Origin: Synanceia verrucosa
Lineage: Eukaryota > Chordata > Actinopteri > Perciformes > Synanceiidae
Assembly (NCBI GenBank): GCA_029721515.1
Contig: JAQQSB010001539.1
Span: 1-64,000, forward strand
DNA: 64,000 nt
Direction: 5' to 3'
Numbering within the stretch: position 1 is the stretch's first letter; each line of letters begins with the position of its first letter. Shown in pieces: positions 34,132 through 45,409 of this stretch. The position numbers and the translations under genes were made by a program. The notes under the pieces were generated by a model that saw only the letters and a list, made by a program, of their open reading frames with translations, had not been told where the DNA came from and made no database searches.

Positions 34132-34547
34132 TGACATTTAAACTCAAGCGTCCATCATGTCCATGTGCTTCCTTCAGATGGGATCATGTTCACAAGAAGA
34201 GTCCATGTGAATCCTCCTCTTTCATTATCCAAGACCTCATTGGTGGAAATTTAGTGAAAACAACTGAAGTTCACTCTTGATGTTTGTTAATATGCTGTAA
34301 TCAGACCATAGACTGTATATAACGAGTGGACGGAGCTATCATGAAGTCACCTGTTGGTTTGTGAACAACAGCAATGAAGCCCACTCGTTTTGTGCTTCTT
34401 CACAGGACAACAAAAATCACACAAGCTTTCTGAGAAAAAGACTTTTCAACTAAATTCTTTATTTTGCTGTCTTTTTCCATGTACCACCAAGGCTCTAAGA
34501 ATAGCTGATCTGTGACCTGTGACCTTAGGCTGTTTACACTCTCCAGT

Positions 34548-35142
34548 CACTTTATTAGGTACACCTTGCCAGTAAAAGGTTGGACCCCCTTTTTTCCTTC
34601 AGAACTGTCTTAATTCTTGGTGTCGTCCTTTCTATGAGGTGTTGGAAACATTCCTCACAGATTCTGGTCCATATTGACATGATGGCATCACTCAGCTGCT
34701 GCAGATTTGTCAGCTGATCATCTATGATGAGAATCTCTTTTCCTCCACATCCTAAAGCTGCTCTATTGGATTGAGATCTGGTGACTGTGGACACCAGTGG
34801 AGTCCAGTGAACTCACTGTCATGTGAACTGTAGCCTCAGTTTCTGTTCTTAGCTGACAGCAGTGTCACCAGGTGTGCTCTTCTTCTGCTGCTCTAGTCCA
34901 TCTTCTTCAAGGCTCCAGTGCTGAGCTTCACAGATGATATTCTGCATTCCTTGGTTGAACCAGTGGTTATTTGAGTTCCTGTTGACTTTCTATCATCTCC
35001 AACCAGTCTGTCCATTCTCCTGTGACCTCTCACATCAATGAGACATTTTACTCACTGGATATTTCCTCTTTTCTGGACCATTCTCTGTGAACCCTAGAGA
35101 TGTTGTAGTGAAAATCCCAGTAGATCAACAGTTTATGAAATA
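34548..35142 (-). mobile_element. Tc1-like element, truncated by BEL1 (copy B)
   Basis: Same element as 4191-4964, starting with CACTTTATTAGGTACACC. It lacks its last 180 or so bases because the sequence changes to BEL1 after GTTTATGAAAT at 35142. The bases CAGTCTG at the joint are found in both parents. Confidence 0.85.
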
Positions 35143-36260
35143 TCAGTCTGTTGGTGAGATCAGGGCCCTGCAACAGCTGTTGGTTCAGTGATGTTCCTTT
35201 ATATACGGCCCCACAGTCAAACACAACTCTCAGTTTTCCTTTGGTAGGGTGATGTACTCCATGATGGGGAATGTACCATACTTTTCCATCATCCTGTCCC
35301 AGCTGATCTATGGGTACCATTTCAGCATAGCCTTGAACCAACATGTCACTGAGAAATGAAGTATACTCCTCATTGTAGTTGACATTTCTCTCAAATTTCC
35401 TCTTCAGGCCTTGAAGCCGCTGCTCTGCCACACAGCGGTTATTTGGCAAGACAGGATCTTTTTCTCTGAAAGGTAAGTCAATACAGTAATGTCCATCTTT
35501 CAGTTCTGTTGTAGTTTGAACAGTCTTCATGAATTTAATGTCCTCTTTGGACATTTCCAATTGCCCCAATGATGTTCTCTCATTAAAATCATGATTATAT
35601 TGACTGATGAGAATCTCTTCCAGATGTTCCACAGAGATGCGATTGGCCGTGACCACAGAGCAACCAGTCTTGACTCTGTTGCCATCTCCACCACGCAGCG
35701 GTCCATTAATTACCCAGCCGACTCTTGTTCGGACTGCATATGGTCCCTCATTTTGGCTGTTTATCAGCTCCCAGGGCTCCATTACCTTTGGTGCATCTGT
35801 ACCAATGAGTAAATCCACCTCTGTGTCCACATCATGAAGCTTTATGTTGCTCAGATGTGACCACTTTGCAACATCCTCTTGCTGTGGGATGTTCAATCGT
35901 GACACTGGCATAGTCTTTTGAGTCAGAACATTAGGTAACTTGATAAAAGTCATCCATTTCCATGCCAGACACTTCCAAACCAGACATTACAGTAGTACTC
36001 ACAATCTTCCTCTGACCCATAGTTCTCAACAAAATGTTGGCTGGTTTGCCACTTAGGCCAAGTCTCTTTGCCAGACTGACGGTACAGAATGTACCTGAAC
36101 TCCCAGGATCCAGGAATGCGTATGTTTGCACAACTTTGTTACTCATCGGGCATTTAACCTGGACTGCAACAATGGAGAAGACAGCATGATCTTCATCACC
36201 GGTCCCTATATGACCACATGTCTGAGATGATTCATGAGAAACGCTCGGTGGAGGGCTCAC
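35143..36260 (-). pseudogene. BEL1 pol: protease-like domain and RT start, frameshifted and truncated
   Basis: Frame 36260-35931 holds a BEL peptidase-like region with the active-site motif AFLDPGSSGTF and ANILLRTMGQRK. Frame 35953-35048 continues (after a frameshift) with the A17-type peptidase/RT linker: LIGTDAPKVMEPWELI, GPYAVRTRVGWVINGPL, CIDLPFREKDPVLPNNR, WYIPHHGVHHPTKGKLRVVFDC and LLQGPDLTNRL. The RT palm motifs (YVDD box), RNase H and integrase are missing because the element ends here; the last residues of the frame are read from Tc1 DNA. The order and motifs are diagnostic for BEL/Pao. Confidence 0.85.
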
Positions 36261-36284
36261 AGATTGCTGTGCATCTTTAAAGGA

Positions 36285-38436
36285 TCAACTTTTATACTTT
36301 TCCTGAATATGAAGGACTGATGGATGCTTCTGATAACACACACTACAAACCAAACGACTCCTGCAGTCTTTACTTGTATGGCCAACCTTCAAACAACCAA
36401 AACAAATTCCATTTTCCTTTATGAAATTTATCTTGTCGCGATGCATCTTTGACTTGAAGTGTGAGCATTTATCCAAAATGTGACTATTTTGTTTGCAAAG
36501 TAAACAACATTTGAATTCACTTTGGACAGAAGAGGACTTGATGTTTTTCTCTGTGTAGATTTTTCCTTCATCTTTTACTGCAGTGACACTGGTAGCAAAA
36601 GTGCCTCCATTTCTTCTTTGTTTTCTGTGACTAGCATTGGAAACTTTACTGCGGCTGGCAGATTGCAGATCTTGAATATTACCAAAAAGTGGGTCAGAGG
36701 CTATTCTGACTTGTCTCTCAACAAAGGTCACAAGGTCAGTGAACACTGCTCTACATCCATTTTGCTCCTGCAGATCACATGCAACACTTCGCCACTTTTG
36801 CCGTAGCTTGTAGGGAAGTTTCATCACAATATTTCTCAGATTTGAGGGCACATCCAACTCTTTCATATACATGATTTGCTGTGTTAAATTGCAACAGCCT
36901 CGAAGAAACAGAGAAAATGATTGCAGTGCTTGGACATACTCTGCTTTAATGGAGGGCAGTTATGAATCCTGTCCATGTAAGCAGAAGCAATTTTATATTT
37001 GTTGCCAAAATGTTCATCAAGAAGGGATTTAGCTCTTCGGTATCCCATGTTAGGTGGTAAATGCTGGCAGCTCTTTACAAGGTCTCTTGGCTGCCCCCTG
37101 GTGTACTGTTCCAAAAATGTCAAGCAATCACTGAAGTTGTTGGTTTTTCTTTCTACACAGTTTTCAAAAGTTCTCATAAAGGACTGAAACTGAAGAGGGT
37201 CACCATCAAACACAGGAATATTTCTCATTGGCAGAGCGGATGCTTGATTTTGCTGAACCAACAATTCAGTGATGTTATTCTGGCGTTGCATGATGTTCAC
37301 AATATCATTGCAGGTGATGTTGTTATTGGCTAGATTCAGCGTATCATGAACCACTTGTGCTTTGTGTTCTTGAATTTGGCTTGTCCCTGGGCTGCTGTCA
37401 GTTTGTGTCACTACTGCTCGTTTAGGTCTGACAATATAGGATTCACATCCCGTTGACTGAGCATCATAAACCATCCGTGTTGCACTCACTTGGGTATTAG
37501 TTATTAATGGTGTAATATCAGTTCGTGTCATTGGCACTTGTTTAGGCCTGACAGTGACAGCATGAACACCATGATGAGATCTACGCTGAGACTTATTTGC
37601 ATCATCCCTTTCTGGAACAAAATCATCAACATGAGGATTCAGGTGGCTTGTTACATGTGCCTCATTCTGCTTCCTTTCAAGATATGAGTTAATTCCATCA
37701 GATCCTTTAGAACCACACTTTGAGTTGATTTCCAGCACGTGAAGTTTTGCATTGGCTGCAGCCAGCTCAGTTTCCAAGGCCAACTGCTCCTTTTCCTTTC
37801 TGAGTTCCTCCTCTTTGGCTTCCCACAAGTGTTTCCTTTTTAATGCAGCCATGCGCTCCATTAGTGCTGCCTTATCAGCTTCTGCTTTTATTCTTGCAGA
37901 TAAAGTGGATGAGGCTTTGGATAACTGTGAATGTGCTCTGGAATCATACTCCTTTTGACATAAAATATTTGAAGCACTGTCTTCAGGATTAATCTCATTA
38001 GAAACCACACTTAGATGATCAGGATTTTCCATATCATTGTCATTTGATTGCACATATGGGTGACCAGCATCAGATAACCAACTCTTTACATTTGCAATGA
38101 AATCAGAAAACATGATCCTTTTTGCTTGAAAATATGTATTTTGCCGTTCAACTTCATCTTCTGGCAAATTCATATTTAAGATGGCTTCATGTCATTTGCG
38201 TCCTCGTAACACTTGACAAATTTATTCAGCTCAGACTGCACAGAGTTTACATTGTCAGCGGATTCCATCAAAACATGCATTTGTTCCATGTTCCTCTTTG
38301 CTTGTTTGCATTTTAATGACCTCTTTTCTTGGCACGTAGTGACATAAAATGCCAAGCCCTTTGATGTAAACTTGATATTCCGCTTGGAAAGCGCGGACAT
38401 AGTGTCACTCTTCACAACTGATGCAACTTCAGACAT
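36285..38436 (-). pseudogene. BEL1 gag with zinc knuckles, three frames
   Basis: Frames 38436-38176, 38173-36884 and 36872-36285 follow each other with small frameshifts. The first gives an N-terminal basic helical region. The second has a long charged coiled coil (AALMERMAALKRKHLWEAKEEELRKE split by the usual heptads) and the conserved BEL gag domain (RNIPVFDGDPLQFQSFMRTF and LLDEHFGNKYKIASAYMDRI). The third contains CCLLCKQNSHILDKC, CFGCLKVGHTSKDC (a canonical CCHC) and CSVCYQKHPSVLH. Gag would form the particle and bind RNA. The frame breaks make it a pseudogene, although the long uninterrupted second frame (429 codons) suggests moderate age. Confidence 0.8.
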
Positions 38437-38869
38437 GTTTCCTTTATATTAAGCACTTTTCAGTATCCTTTAATTCCCATTCTTTATTTGCAACAATTAG
38501 GGAATGCAGGGAAAACGCTCGTTACACAGACACGGCTCCGCATCAGATATTTTATGAATGAAATAAAGTGTGGCTGGCCGGAGGCGTAATGCGCAACCAC
38601 AAGCGCGTACAATCCATACGTATCGTCAAACTTCCCAATATTCATCCAGTGAAACAATAACTCAAAACACTCCAATAGTTAAGCCGTTTTGCTTTACAGC
38701 CTTCAAGCAAATAGGTTTCACATACCGATGCTGTTGGGTAGTTTTGCGATGTAGGCCACACACTCTCCAAACGCCACGTCTTTGTCCATCAATCCTCGAA
38801 CATGAGCGCTCCCAGCTTCCAGAAAGTCCATCCACAGGAACGTTAACTTTAGGGTGGTTTTTTACTTTA
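38437..38869 (-). other. BEL1 5' untranslated region
   Basis: Between the LTR and gag. I could not identify a convincing primer binding site next to the LTR end (minus strand reads TAAAGTAAAAAACCACCC). No open frame of note. Confidence 0.5.
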
Positions 38870-39331
38870 TGTAGTGGCTACTTGTCTTTAATCAAAAATA
38901 AATAATCAAAAGTCAAAAGAATAAAGAAATAAAACGAAATCAAATAAATCAAAGGACCACTAAGGCACCCATTAATTTACGCAGGTGAAAAGGAAAGCCA
39001 TTGTCCAGGCAAAGTCAGATTTCTGCGGTTTATTTCCCATTTTTAAGCAAACAACAAAGAACAATGGCCTCTGCTGCCTCTCTTGCCTGGTTAAAAACCA
39101 TAGCCCTTCCCGGTGCCCAGCTCACCGATCCCTGCCTACTCCTACATATAGATTCACCCAGTGCACACCTGGCTACCCGGTACTTTCAAAATAAAGGCAT
39201 TAATCACTCAAATGAACTAAAATAATTATACTAATTCTATAATGAAACTAAAGGTGTACACTTCAAAACCCCCCACAAAATAACTAAATGTTTAACTACT
39301 GAATATCACAAAATAACAAATAGCTCCAACA
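38870..39331 (-). repeat. BEL1 5' LTR
   Basis: On the minus strand it begins TGTTGGAGCTATTTG and ends GCCACTACA, 462 bp. The same ends and several internal blocks (TGGTTTTTA, GCCTGCG/GCGTAAA) occur in the solo LTR at 43040-43536. The partner 3' LTR is missing. Confidence 0.8.
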
Positions 39332-39462
39332 GTAAGTGTATACATATGTGTATATGTTTTTTACATATACTCTTAATATGATTATATATAAGTTTTGTAT
39401 TTCTTACCCCTAGTTAAACAGTTTTGTTATGTATATATTTGTTAATAAAGTATGAAATAAAC
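39332..39462 (+). mobile_element. LINE 3' end, inverted duplicate of 40257-40390
   Basis: GTAAGTGTATAC...AATAAAGTAT is the reverse complement of the 3' end of the LINE at 40257-41710. It is even followed by the same target bases (GAAATAAACACAACTGC at 39463-39479). It therefore arose by inverted duplication of the finished insertion, not by a second insertion. Confidence 0.75.
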
Positions 39463-39479
39463 ACAACTGCCTCCATATG

Positions 39480-39961
39480 AGCGACCCGCTCTATGTAAAG
39501 ACAGATAACTGATTCTTCACCCAGGAGGATAAGTCAGATTGTTGGCATATGTTATTTTACACCAATGAGGATCTATTTATGAATGAAGACGTTGATTTGA
39601 GGTAATAAAATACTTAAAAATTACATAGTGTCCCTTTAAAATAAAGAGACAAAACGTTATGCATTGTTTCAAATTGAGTTGTTGAAACCAGAAGAACAGA
39701 ATGATCTTTATTGTCATTAAGAAACTGAACAACGAAATTGTAGAGCTTCTCCCTTTTCAGTGTACAAGAATAAATAAAATAGGAATTAATTATGAAAAAG
39801 AAGTAAATAAATCTTTGACTGTAAATACAAAATAAGTATAATGAATTCATATACAAATGTGATTATGAATTTACAACAAGGATAAATACTGAATATATAA
39901 ACAGGAAATGTATTGTATGTATGTATTGCAGCAGATGTTAAGACTATGTACAAGACAGCAC
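39480..39961. other. Spacer, possible LINE/SINE tail
   Basis: A/T-rich and non-coding. ATCTTTATTGTCATTAAGAA at about 39702-39721 resembles 3' tails of fish LINEs, but no body is attached. Confidence 0.35.
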
Positions 39962-40097
39962 GATCTGATATCACCTAGTAATTAACAGTCCTGGACAACT
40001 GAGACAATAGTCCTGGAGCACTAACCCTAAGCTTTACCCTAACTCTAAAAACTTTGACATTTGTCCAGGACTGTTAAGTACTTGGTGATATCAGATC
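39962..40097. mobile_element. 136 bp palindromic MITE
   Basis: Begins GATCTGATATCACC and ends with its reverse complement GGTGATATCAGATC. The imperfect inverted repeat extends to about 38 bp (TTAACAGTCCTGGACAA inside). No open frame. No clear target duplication, so the superfamily is unassigned. Confidence 0.65.
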
Positions 40098-40147
40098 ATC
40101 CATTAATCTGTTGGTCCACTGTGGATCAGTGTTGGAGCCTGTTCAGA

Positions 40148-40162
40148 CCAGTAGGGGGCAGT
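40148..40162 (+). promoter_or_regulatory. Perfect CTCF core motif
   Basis: CCAGTAGGGGGCAGT matches the vertebrate CTCF core consensus CCASYAGRKGGCRSY at every position. The homologous site in copy B (about 30330-30343, other strand) has only four Gs and is disrupted. Binding is inferred. Confidence 0.45.
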
Positions 40163-40256
40163 AGTGCAGCGTTTGTAACTGTAAACACTGTTAAACAGCT
40201 TTTTGCAAACTCACTCCAAAACACACACGTGATTACAGTGCAGTTGTGTTTATTTC

Positions 40257-41710
40257 ATACTTTATTAAGAAATATATACATAACAAAACTGTTTAGCCAG
40301 GGGTAAGAAATACAAAACTTATATATAATCATATTAAGAGTATATGTAAAAAATCATATACACATATATATATATACACTTACATCTATACATAGACATA
40401 TATAAACATTATATCCATACAGATATTCATATATACACAGAAAAAAAGAAATAACTGATAAATAAATAAAAAAAATCAAAAAAGCATATTAATTAACTAC
40501 AAATTTTTCCAAAATCAAATTTGTTTTTAATGCCTTATAGGGTTTTCAATGCTGTCTGTAATGGTGCTGTACTGATAAAGTTCGTGCAAAAACAGAGTGA
40601 AGTTGGGTTTGTTGTCAGACCATTTTCTTTTATGAATGTGGAATTTTTCCACAATAAAAACAAGTCCTTTTCCATCCTGCTGTCATCAAAGTAAAGAAAA
40701 ATGACACTCTCTGAGTGTCCGGTTCTTCCTTGGATAAAAGTCTGTACATTTAACCAAAACATTTGTGAATACAAACAGTGATAAAATAAATGTGAAACAG
40801 ATTCTTCACTCAAGCCACAGAAATCACAGGAATATTCAATATCAATGTTAAATCTTTCTAAAGGTTTTTTTGGCTGGATATGTTCTGTGTATAATTTTGA
40901 AAGATATTTCCTTAATCTTATTGTTTCGACAAAATTTACTACTGACCAGCCCATTTTTCTTCCAGTCTATATCATTATAAAGAGACGACCACAAAACTTT
41001 AGCAGAAGGAACAGTTATGTTTACCAAAAAATTTCTAATGTATTTATTTGAACTATTGTTTTTGTGACATCAATGTTTTCCAGAGAAATACTGTTTATAG
41101 AAGTTGTCATGTGGATCTGGGATCTAGAGCCCACAAGAAGCTGTGGTACATTCCTTGGAATAGCATTAAAGATTATATCATATTCTTTTGGTGTAACTGC
41201 AATACCAAATTTGTCAATAAATTCTTCATATAACAACAGTTGCCCATCAGTCTTCATGAGTTGTGAGACTAAAATAATCCCATTATTGACCCAGATTTTG
41301 TCATATAAATATCTGTTTTTATACTGAATACTCCTGTTATTCCAAAGGTAATAATTATGTTTGTACACCATTTTCCATGCCAGCTTGATTGTGGAAATTT
41401 GCTAATTTCACAGGTAATTTATCTGGATTATAATCACATTTCAATAGGAATTTAAGTCCTCCAATTGAATTAAAAATATATTTTGGGAAAGCGTTCCAAA
41501 TATTATCTTCCTCCTTCATCAATTTCGTCAGCCATTTAATTTTAAAAGTATTATTTAATGTTTCAAAACTTAGGACCTCCAAACCCCCATTTGTCTCGTG
41601 TTAGATAGTACCTCTTTTTTTAGATAATGACATTTATTTCTCCATATGAAGTTGAATAAAATTTTATCCAGTTTTTTATATATTGTAGTAGGCATTCCTG
41701 AAGTCAGAGA
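40257..41710 (-). mobile_element. Tx1/L1-like LINE, 5'-truncated, with 25 bp target duplication
   Basis: The 25 bases starting ATTACAGTGCAGTTGTG at 40232-40256 recur at 41711-41735. The uninterrupted target is in copy B near 30217-30250. The minus strand carries the C-terminus of an L1/Tx1 ORF2 in three frames: 41582-41355 (IKWLTKLMKEEDNIWNAFPK), 41371-41021 (LYEEFIDKFGIAVTPKEYD) and 40954-40535. The last contains a zinc-binding zf-RVT-like finger (CDFCGLSEESVSHLFYHC, then WLNV). Endonuclease and RT are missing. The 3' end is marked by AATAAAGTATG. Target-primed insertion with 5' truncation explains the structure. Confidence 0.85.
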
Positions 41711-42429
41711 ATTACAGTGCAGTTGTGTTTATTTCCTGCACTTTATCAAACACATTCATGGATCTGATCAGTTCAGTCAAACAAGACAGGATAAAGTGTG
41801 CTTAGAATTAGCAGAACAAATACTCAACTTTTAAATGATGTATATCCTAGCATATTGTATTATCAGTAGTTTTCACCAGCCCAGAAAAGCAGCCCTATTT
41901 AGTCCAGAAAGTCACCAGCAGGCTACAGTCCATTTAAGTAATAAATACTACAGTTACACAAATGTTGTTATTTACTTTACACAACTGGAGACAGTCACTG
42001 AGCTGTGACATATGCTGGAATAATCTGATGTTTTCTGTTTGACATAGAAAGCAGGTAGAGGACAAGCCCTCCTCCGAGGGCTTGTCTTCTACCTCTCCCA
42101 GCCTCTAAGGAAGCACTGGAGAGCTCCGACCTGACAGGAAAGAAGCTGGAGACTTGCGTGGCTTAGGACATCTCAAGGAGATAAACTCGAGTAGCACAAA
42201 AAGCTACCCACTGATCTCCAGGAGATGAACCCAAGTAGCAACAAAGGCTACCCACTGATCTCCAGCAGCTCCACGACCAAAGGTCGGAGCTCCCCGGTAC
42301 TCCTCAGTGCAATGAGGACCAGGAGCGACTAACCTTTGCAAACTGCCTCCTTTCACAACCTCGGTTCAGGAGGATTGTGACGTCACAAGTGACGTCAATG
42401 AACACAAGCCCCGCCCATTCGCATCGTTC

Positions 42430-43034
42430 GCTAGGATTTGAATACAAACATTCAGAATGTATTATATGCTATAGTGTAAGAAGTAACCAAATATATTCAT
42501 AGATTGTCTGATACAACATGTACATTTTTACCATCATATTCAAGATCCACATTATTGCTTTCACTTTCACTTTTGCATATTATTCTATTAAGTTATTTTT
42601 ATATTGCTGAAGTCTGAATCCTTTTTTTTTTAAAGAGAAGACAACTCTTGAATTGATAAACCAAATCATACTACATGTGTCTGGTCTTTTTTCCCTTAGA
42701 CATAGTCATCAGTCACATATTTAACAATAGACACAGTCTGATCATTACAGCTAAGCAGGCTAAGAGAAGGGTTAAAATGATGTTTAGGAGAAATATTTAT
42801 AGATTAAACTAAATAACCAAGTAGTTGTCATGTTTAGCCAGTGGCTCAATAAGTAGCCTAATCGTAGGCTACATGGTGACTGCTATCAGAGAAGGTAAGG
42901 TAAACGTGGCTCCACTGATTAGGTGATTTAGGCATATTTATCTGTCTTCTCCAAACGATGAAAGTGACATATTTGTAAAAGTGTTTCTACTTTAGCAAAG
43001 GATGAGAAATATTTTATCATTCACAGTTTAAGAT
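42430..43034. other. No feature recognised
   Basis: A/T-rich single-copy DNA between the R head and the solo LTR. No open frames or motifs. Confidence 0.5.
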
Positions 43035-43039
43035 GATAA

Positions 43040-43536
43040 TGTAGTGGCCATTTGTCCAAAAAAAATAAATAAAATAAAATACAAATTAAACTTTAGACCA
43101 AACATAATCAAAAGGCCACTGATGCACCATGGGGATGTGGTTTAACGCAGGCAAAAGAAGATGAATGTCCATACTAGATCTTGCATTTTGTTTCATTTTA
43201 TTTCCAAATTAATGAACAAACAAAAGAACAAAGGAAATCATGACTGCGGTGCCTCCTTTGCACTGGTAAAAAACCATAGGCCCACCCAGGTGCATGCTGG
43301 TCCACAAGGTGCCTACCTACTCAAATAACCTCAGGTGCCCCAATTACCAAGAAATAAAGCAAATTATTAACTGTGCAAATCTAAATAGCTTAAACAAATA
43401 ACAAAAACTATTATCAAAATATTATTATTAGTATTTTAAGTAAGTAACATTTAAATCAAACAAAGTTACTCATAATTAGCAACTCAATTTAGGACTAAAA
43501 CTAAAAACAAAGACTAACTTTATAAATAGCTCCACA
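43040..43536 (-). mobile_element. Solo BEL-type LTR with 5 bp target duplication
   Basis: 497 bp with ends TGTAGTGG...CTCCACA on the plus strand (the minus strand begins TGTGGAGCTATTTATA). It is flanked on both sides by GATAA (43035-43039 and 43537-43541). It resembles the BEL1 LTR. Recombination between the two LTRs of a full element would leave this. Confidence 0.8.
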
Positions 43537-43541
43537 GATAA

Positions 43542-43878
43542 TGAGCGATTTGTTGCAACATCCCATCTTCGTTCCATTGAAAGACATTGCTGAACGCTCT
43601 GACTTATGTCTTAAAGATGGCGCCCATGATTTGAGTTGTTGTAACTCTCTCTTTATACGGCTGATCTCTTTTTGGTTTTGTCCTTTACCTTCAGTTTTCA
43701 CAGCAGTGACTTATTCCTTTCATCTTAAAGGAAAATACAAAAAGAAATAATATTGGAACATTGTGCTAATATGTAATCCCTAAAACGTAGAACATTATGA
43801 AGTAATTACATTAAATATGAACAGAGCAGATCCATGGACAGAAACACCTGTCAGGATTATACAGTACAGTTCTGCAGC
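43542..43878. other. No feature recognised
   Basis: Short unique stretch between the solo LTR and R copy C. Confidence 0.5.
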
Positions 43879-44309
43879 ACCTGAGTGATTATCACAAGAG
43901 GATAACCTTGATATTTCTAAGATTATTAAAAGCAGTTTGAGCTTAGGTACCCTGATGTTTAATGTATGTCTCACTCTAGATTATGCAGTTTGTTCGCAGT
44001 GAAAAAACAAATCAAACATGAAGGAACTTCAGCCAGGATGCTGACATGTTTCAGAGCAGTGCTGTGGCAGGAGTGAAGAGCTCCTAACACCTGATGAGAG
44101 TGTCTTTAGAATACTGTAAATACTGAATTAAATCTTTGTGTCAGACTCAGTGCTGTGAGGAGGAGCATAACTCCCCTGCAGGTCACTACCTGCTACTACA
44201 GTCACCATCTGCTCACTGTGCACATCTGAAAAATAAACCCCAGTGAAACAGGAATCACTTTATGTTGTTCTGTAGTTATAAACTCACTACAAGAGGCTGA
44301 CAACCCTGC

Positions 44310-45084
44310 CACTTTATTAGGTACACCTGTTCAATTGCTTGTTAACACAGATAGCTGTAACTCAGTGCATTGAGACATGTAGATGTGGTCAAGACACTGA
44401 GCTGAAGTTCAACCAGAGCATCAGAATGAGGAAGAAAGGAGATTTAAGAGACTTTGAACGTGGCATGGTTGTTGGTGCCAGACAGACTGGGATTTCATAA
44501 ACTGTTGATCTACTGGGATTTTCACTACAACATCTCTAGGGTTCACAGAGAACGGTCCAGAAAAGAGGAAATATCCAGTGAGTAAAATGTCTCATTGATG
44601 TGAGAGGTCACAGGAGAATGGACAGACTGGTTGGAGATGATAGAAAGTCAACAGGAACTCAAATAATCACTGGTTCAACCAAGGAATGCAGAATATCATG
44701 TGTGAAGCTCAGCACTGGAGCCTTGAAGAAGATGGACTAGAGCAGCAGAAGAAGAGCACACCTGGTGACACTGCTGTCAGCTAAGAACAGAAACTGAGGC
44801 TACAGTTCACATGACAGTGAGTTCACTGGACTCCACTGGTGTCCACAGTCACCAGATCTCAATCCAATAGAGCAGCTTTAGGATGTGGAGGAAAAGAGAT
44901 TCTCATCATAGATGGTCAGCTGACAAATCTGCAGCAGCTGAGTGATGCCATCATGTCAATATGGACCAGAATCTGTGAGGAATGTTTCCAACACCTCGTA
45001 GAAAGGACGACACCAAGAATTAAGACAGTTCTGAAGGAAAAAAGGGGTCCAACCTTTTACTGGCAAGGTGTACCTAATAAAGTG
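44310..45084 (+). mobile_element. Tc1-like transposon, internally deleted (copy C)
   Basis: Inverted copy of 4191-4964 with the same internal deletion. The C-terminal part of the transposase gene reads from 44839 (SQSNRAALGCGGKEILIIDG to IKTVLKEKRG). Inverted ends CACTTTATTAGGTACACC are intact. Confidence 0.85.
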
Positions 45085-45127
45085 ACTGGAGAGTGTAAAC
45101 AGCCTAATGTCACAGGTCACAGATCAG

Positions 45128-45409
45128 CCTCATGGTATTTTAAGAGCTGATGGAAAAACTCTTGTGTTCCCACTCGGTCATGGTGAGTGAACCTGTTTTT
45201 CCATTCTATAGTGTAGAAACAAGGTGAAGAGATCCTGCTCCATATGTAGATATGAACGGCTCAATATAAGATGATAGAAACATTCTTATACACTGAAGAA
45301 AACTTACTAAAACTTCTTCATATTATATTCAGTTTCTGCCAATAGAGCCCCTCACTGCTACACTCTGTTCTTTTAAAAGAGCCAGTTAACAACATACCGA
45401 GGATTTAGC
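45128..45409. other. 280 bp insertion specific to R copy C
   Basis: Copies A and B join AGATCAG directly to CTATTCTTAG. Here about 280 bases intervene. No inverted ends, tail or frame identify it, and no clear target duplication was found. Confidence 0.6.

Larger units (their letters stand above)
29558..35142 (+). repeat. Composite repeat R, copy B (head plus body)
   Basis: Head 29558-30376 is repeated inverted at 40110-42429. Body 30410-35142 matches copy A. Copy B breaks off inside its Tc1-like element, where BEL1 begins. It keeps the LTR-like part, integrase remnant and AT microsatellite in the same order as A. Segments without named features (29810-32560, 32900-33940) show no gene. Confidence 0.85.
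35143..39331 (-). mobile_element. BEL/Pao retrotransposon BEL1, 3' half missing
   Basis: Read on the minus strand: 5' LTR 39331-38870, gag, zinc knuckles, retropepsin-like domain, and the beginning of reverse transcriptase, then truncation at about 35150 inside RT. Its LTR is related to the solo LTR at 43040-43536. The 5' side lies against a LINE 3' end (39332-39462); the truncated side lies against the Tc1-like element of R copy B. Confidence 0.85.
40110..42429 (-). repeat. Inverted copy of the R head, split by a LINE
   Basis: 40110-40256 plus 41711-42429 is the reverse complement of 29558-30376. It faces copy B across BEL1 and so forms a pair of inverted repeats of about 820 bp. It carries the 44 bp tandem pair and the GC-box/CRE cluster, with differences such as TGACGTCACAAGTGACGTCA. 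A 24-base palindrome-like AGGACAAGCCCTCC/GGAGGGCTTGTCCT-type insertion at about 42058-42090 is not in copy B. Confidence 0.85.
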
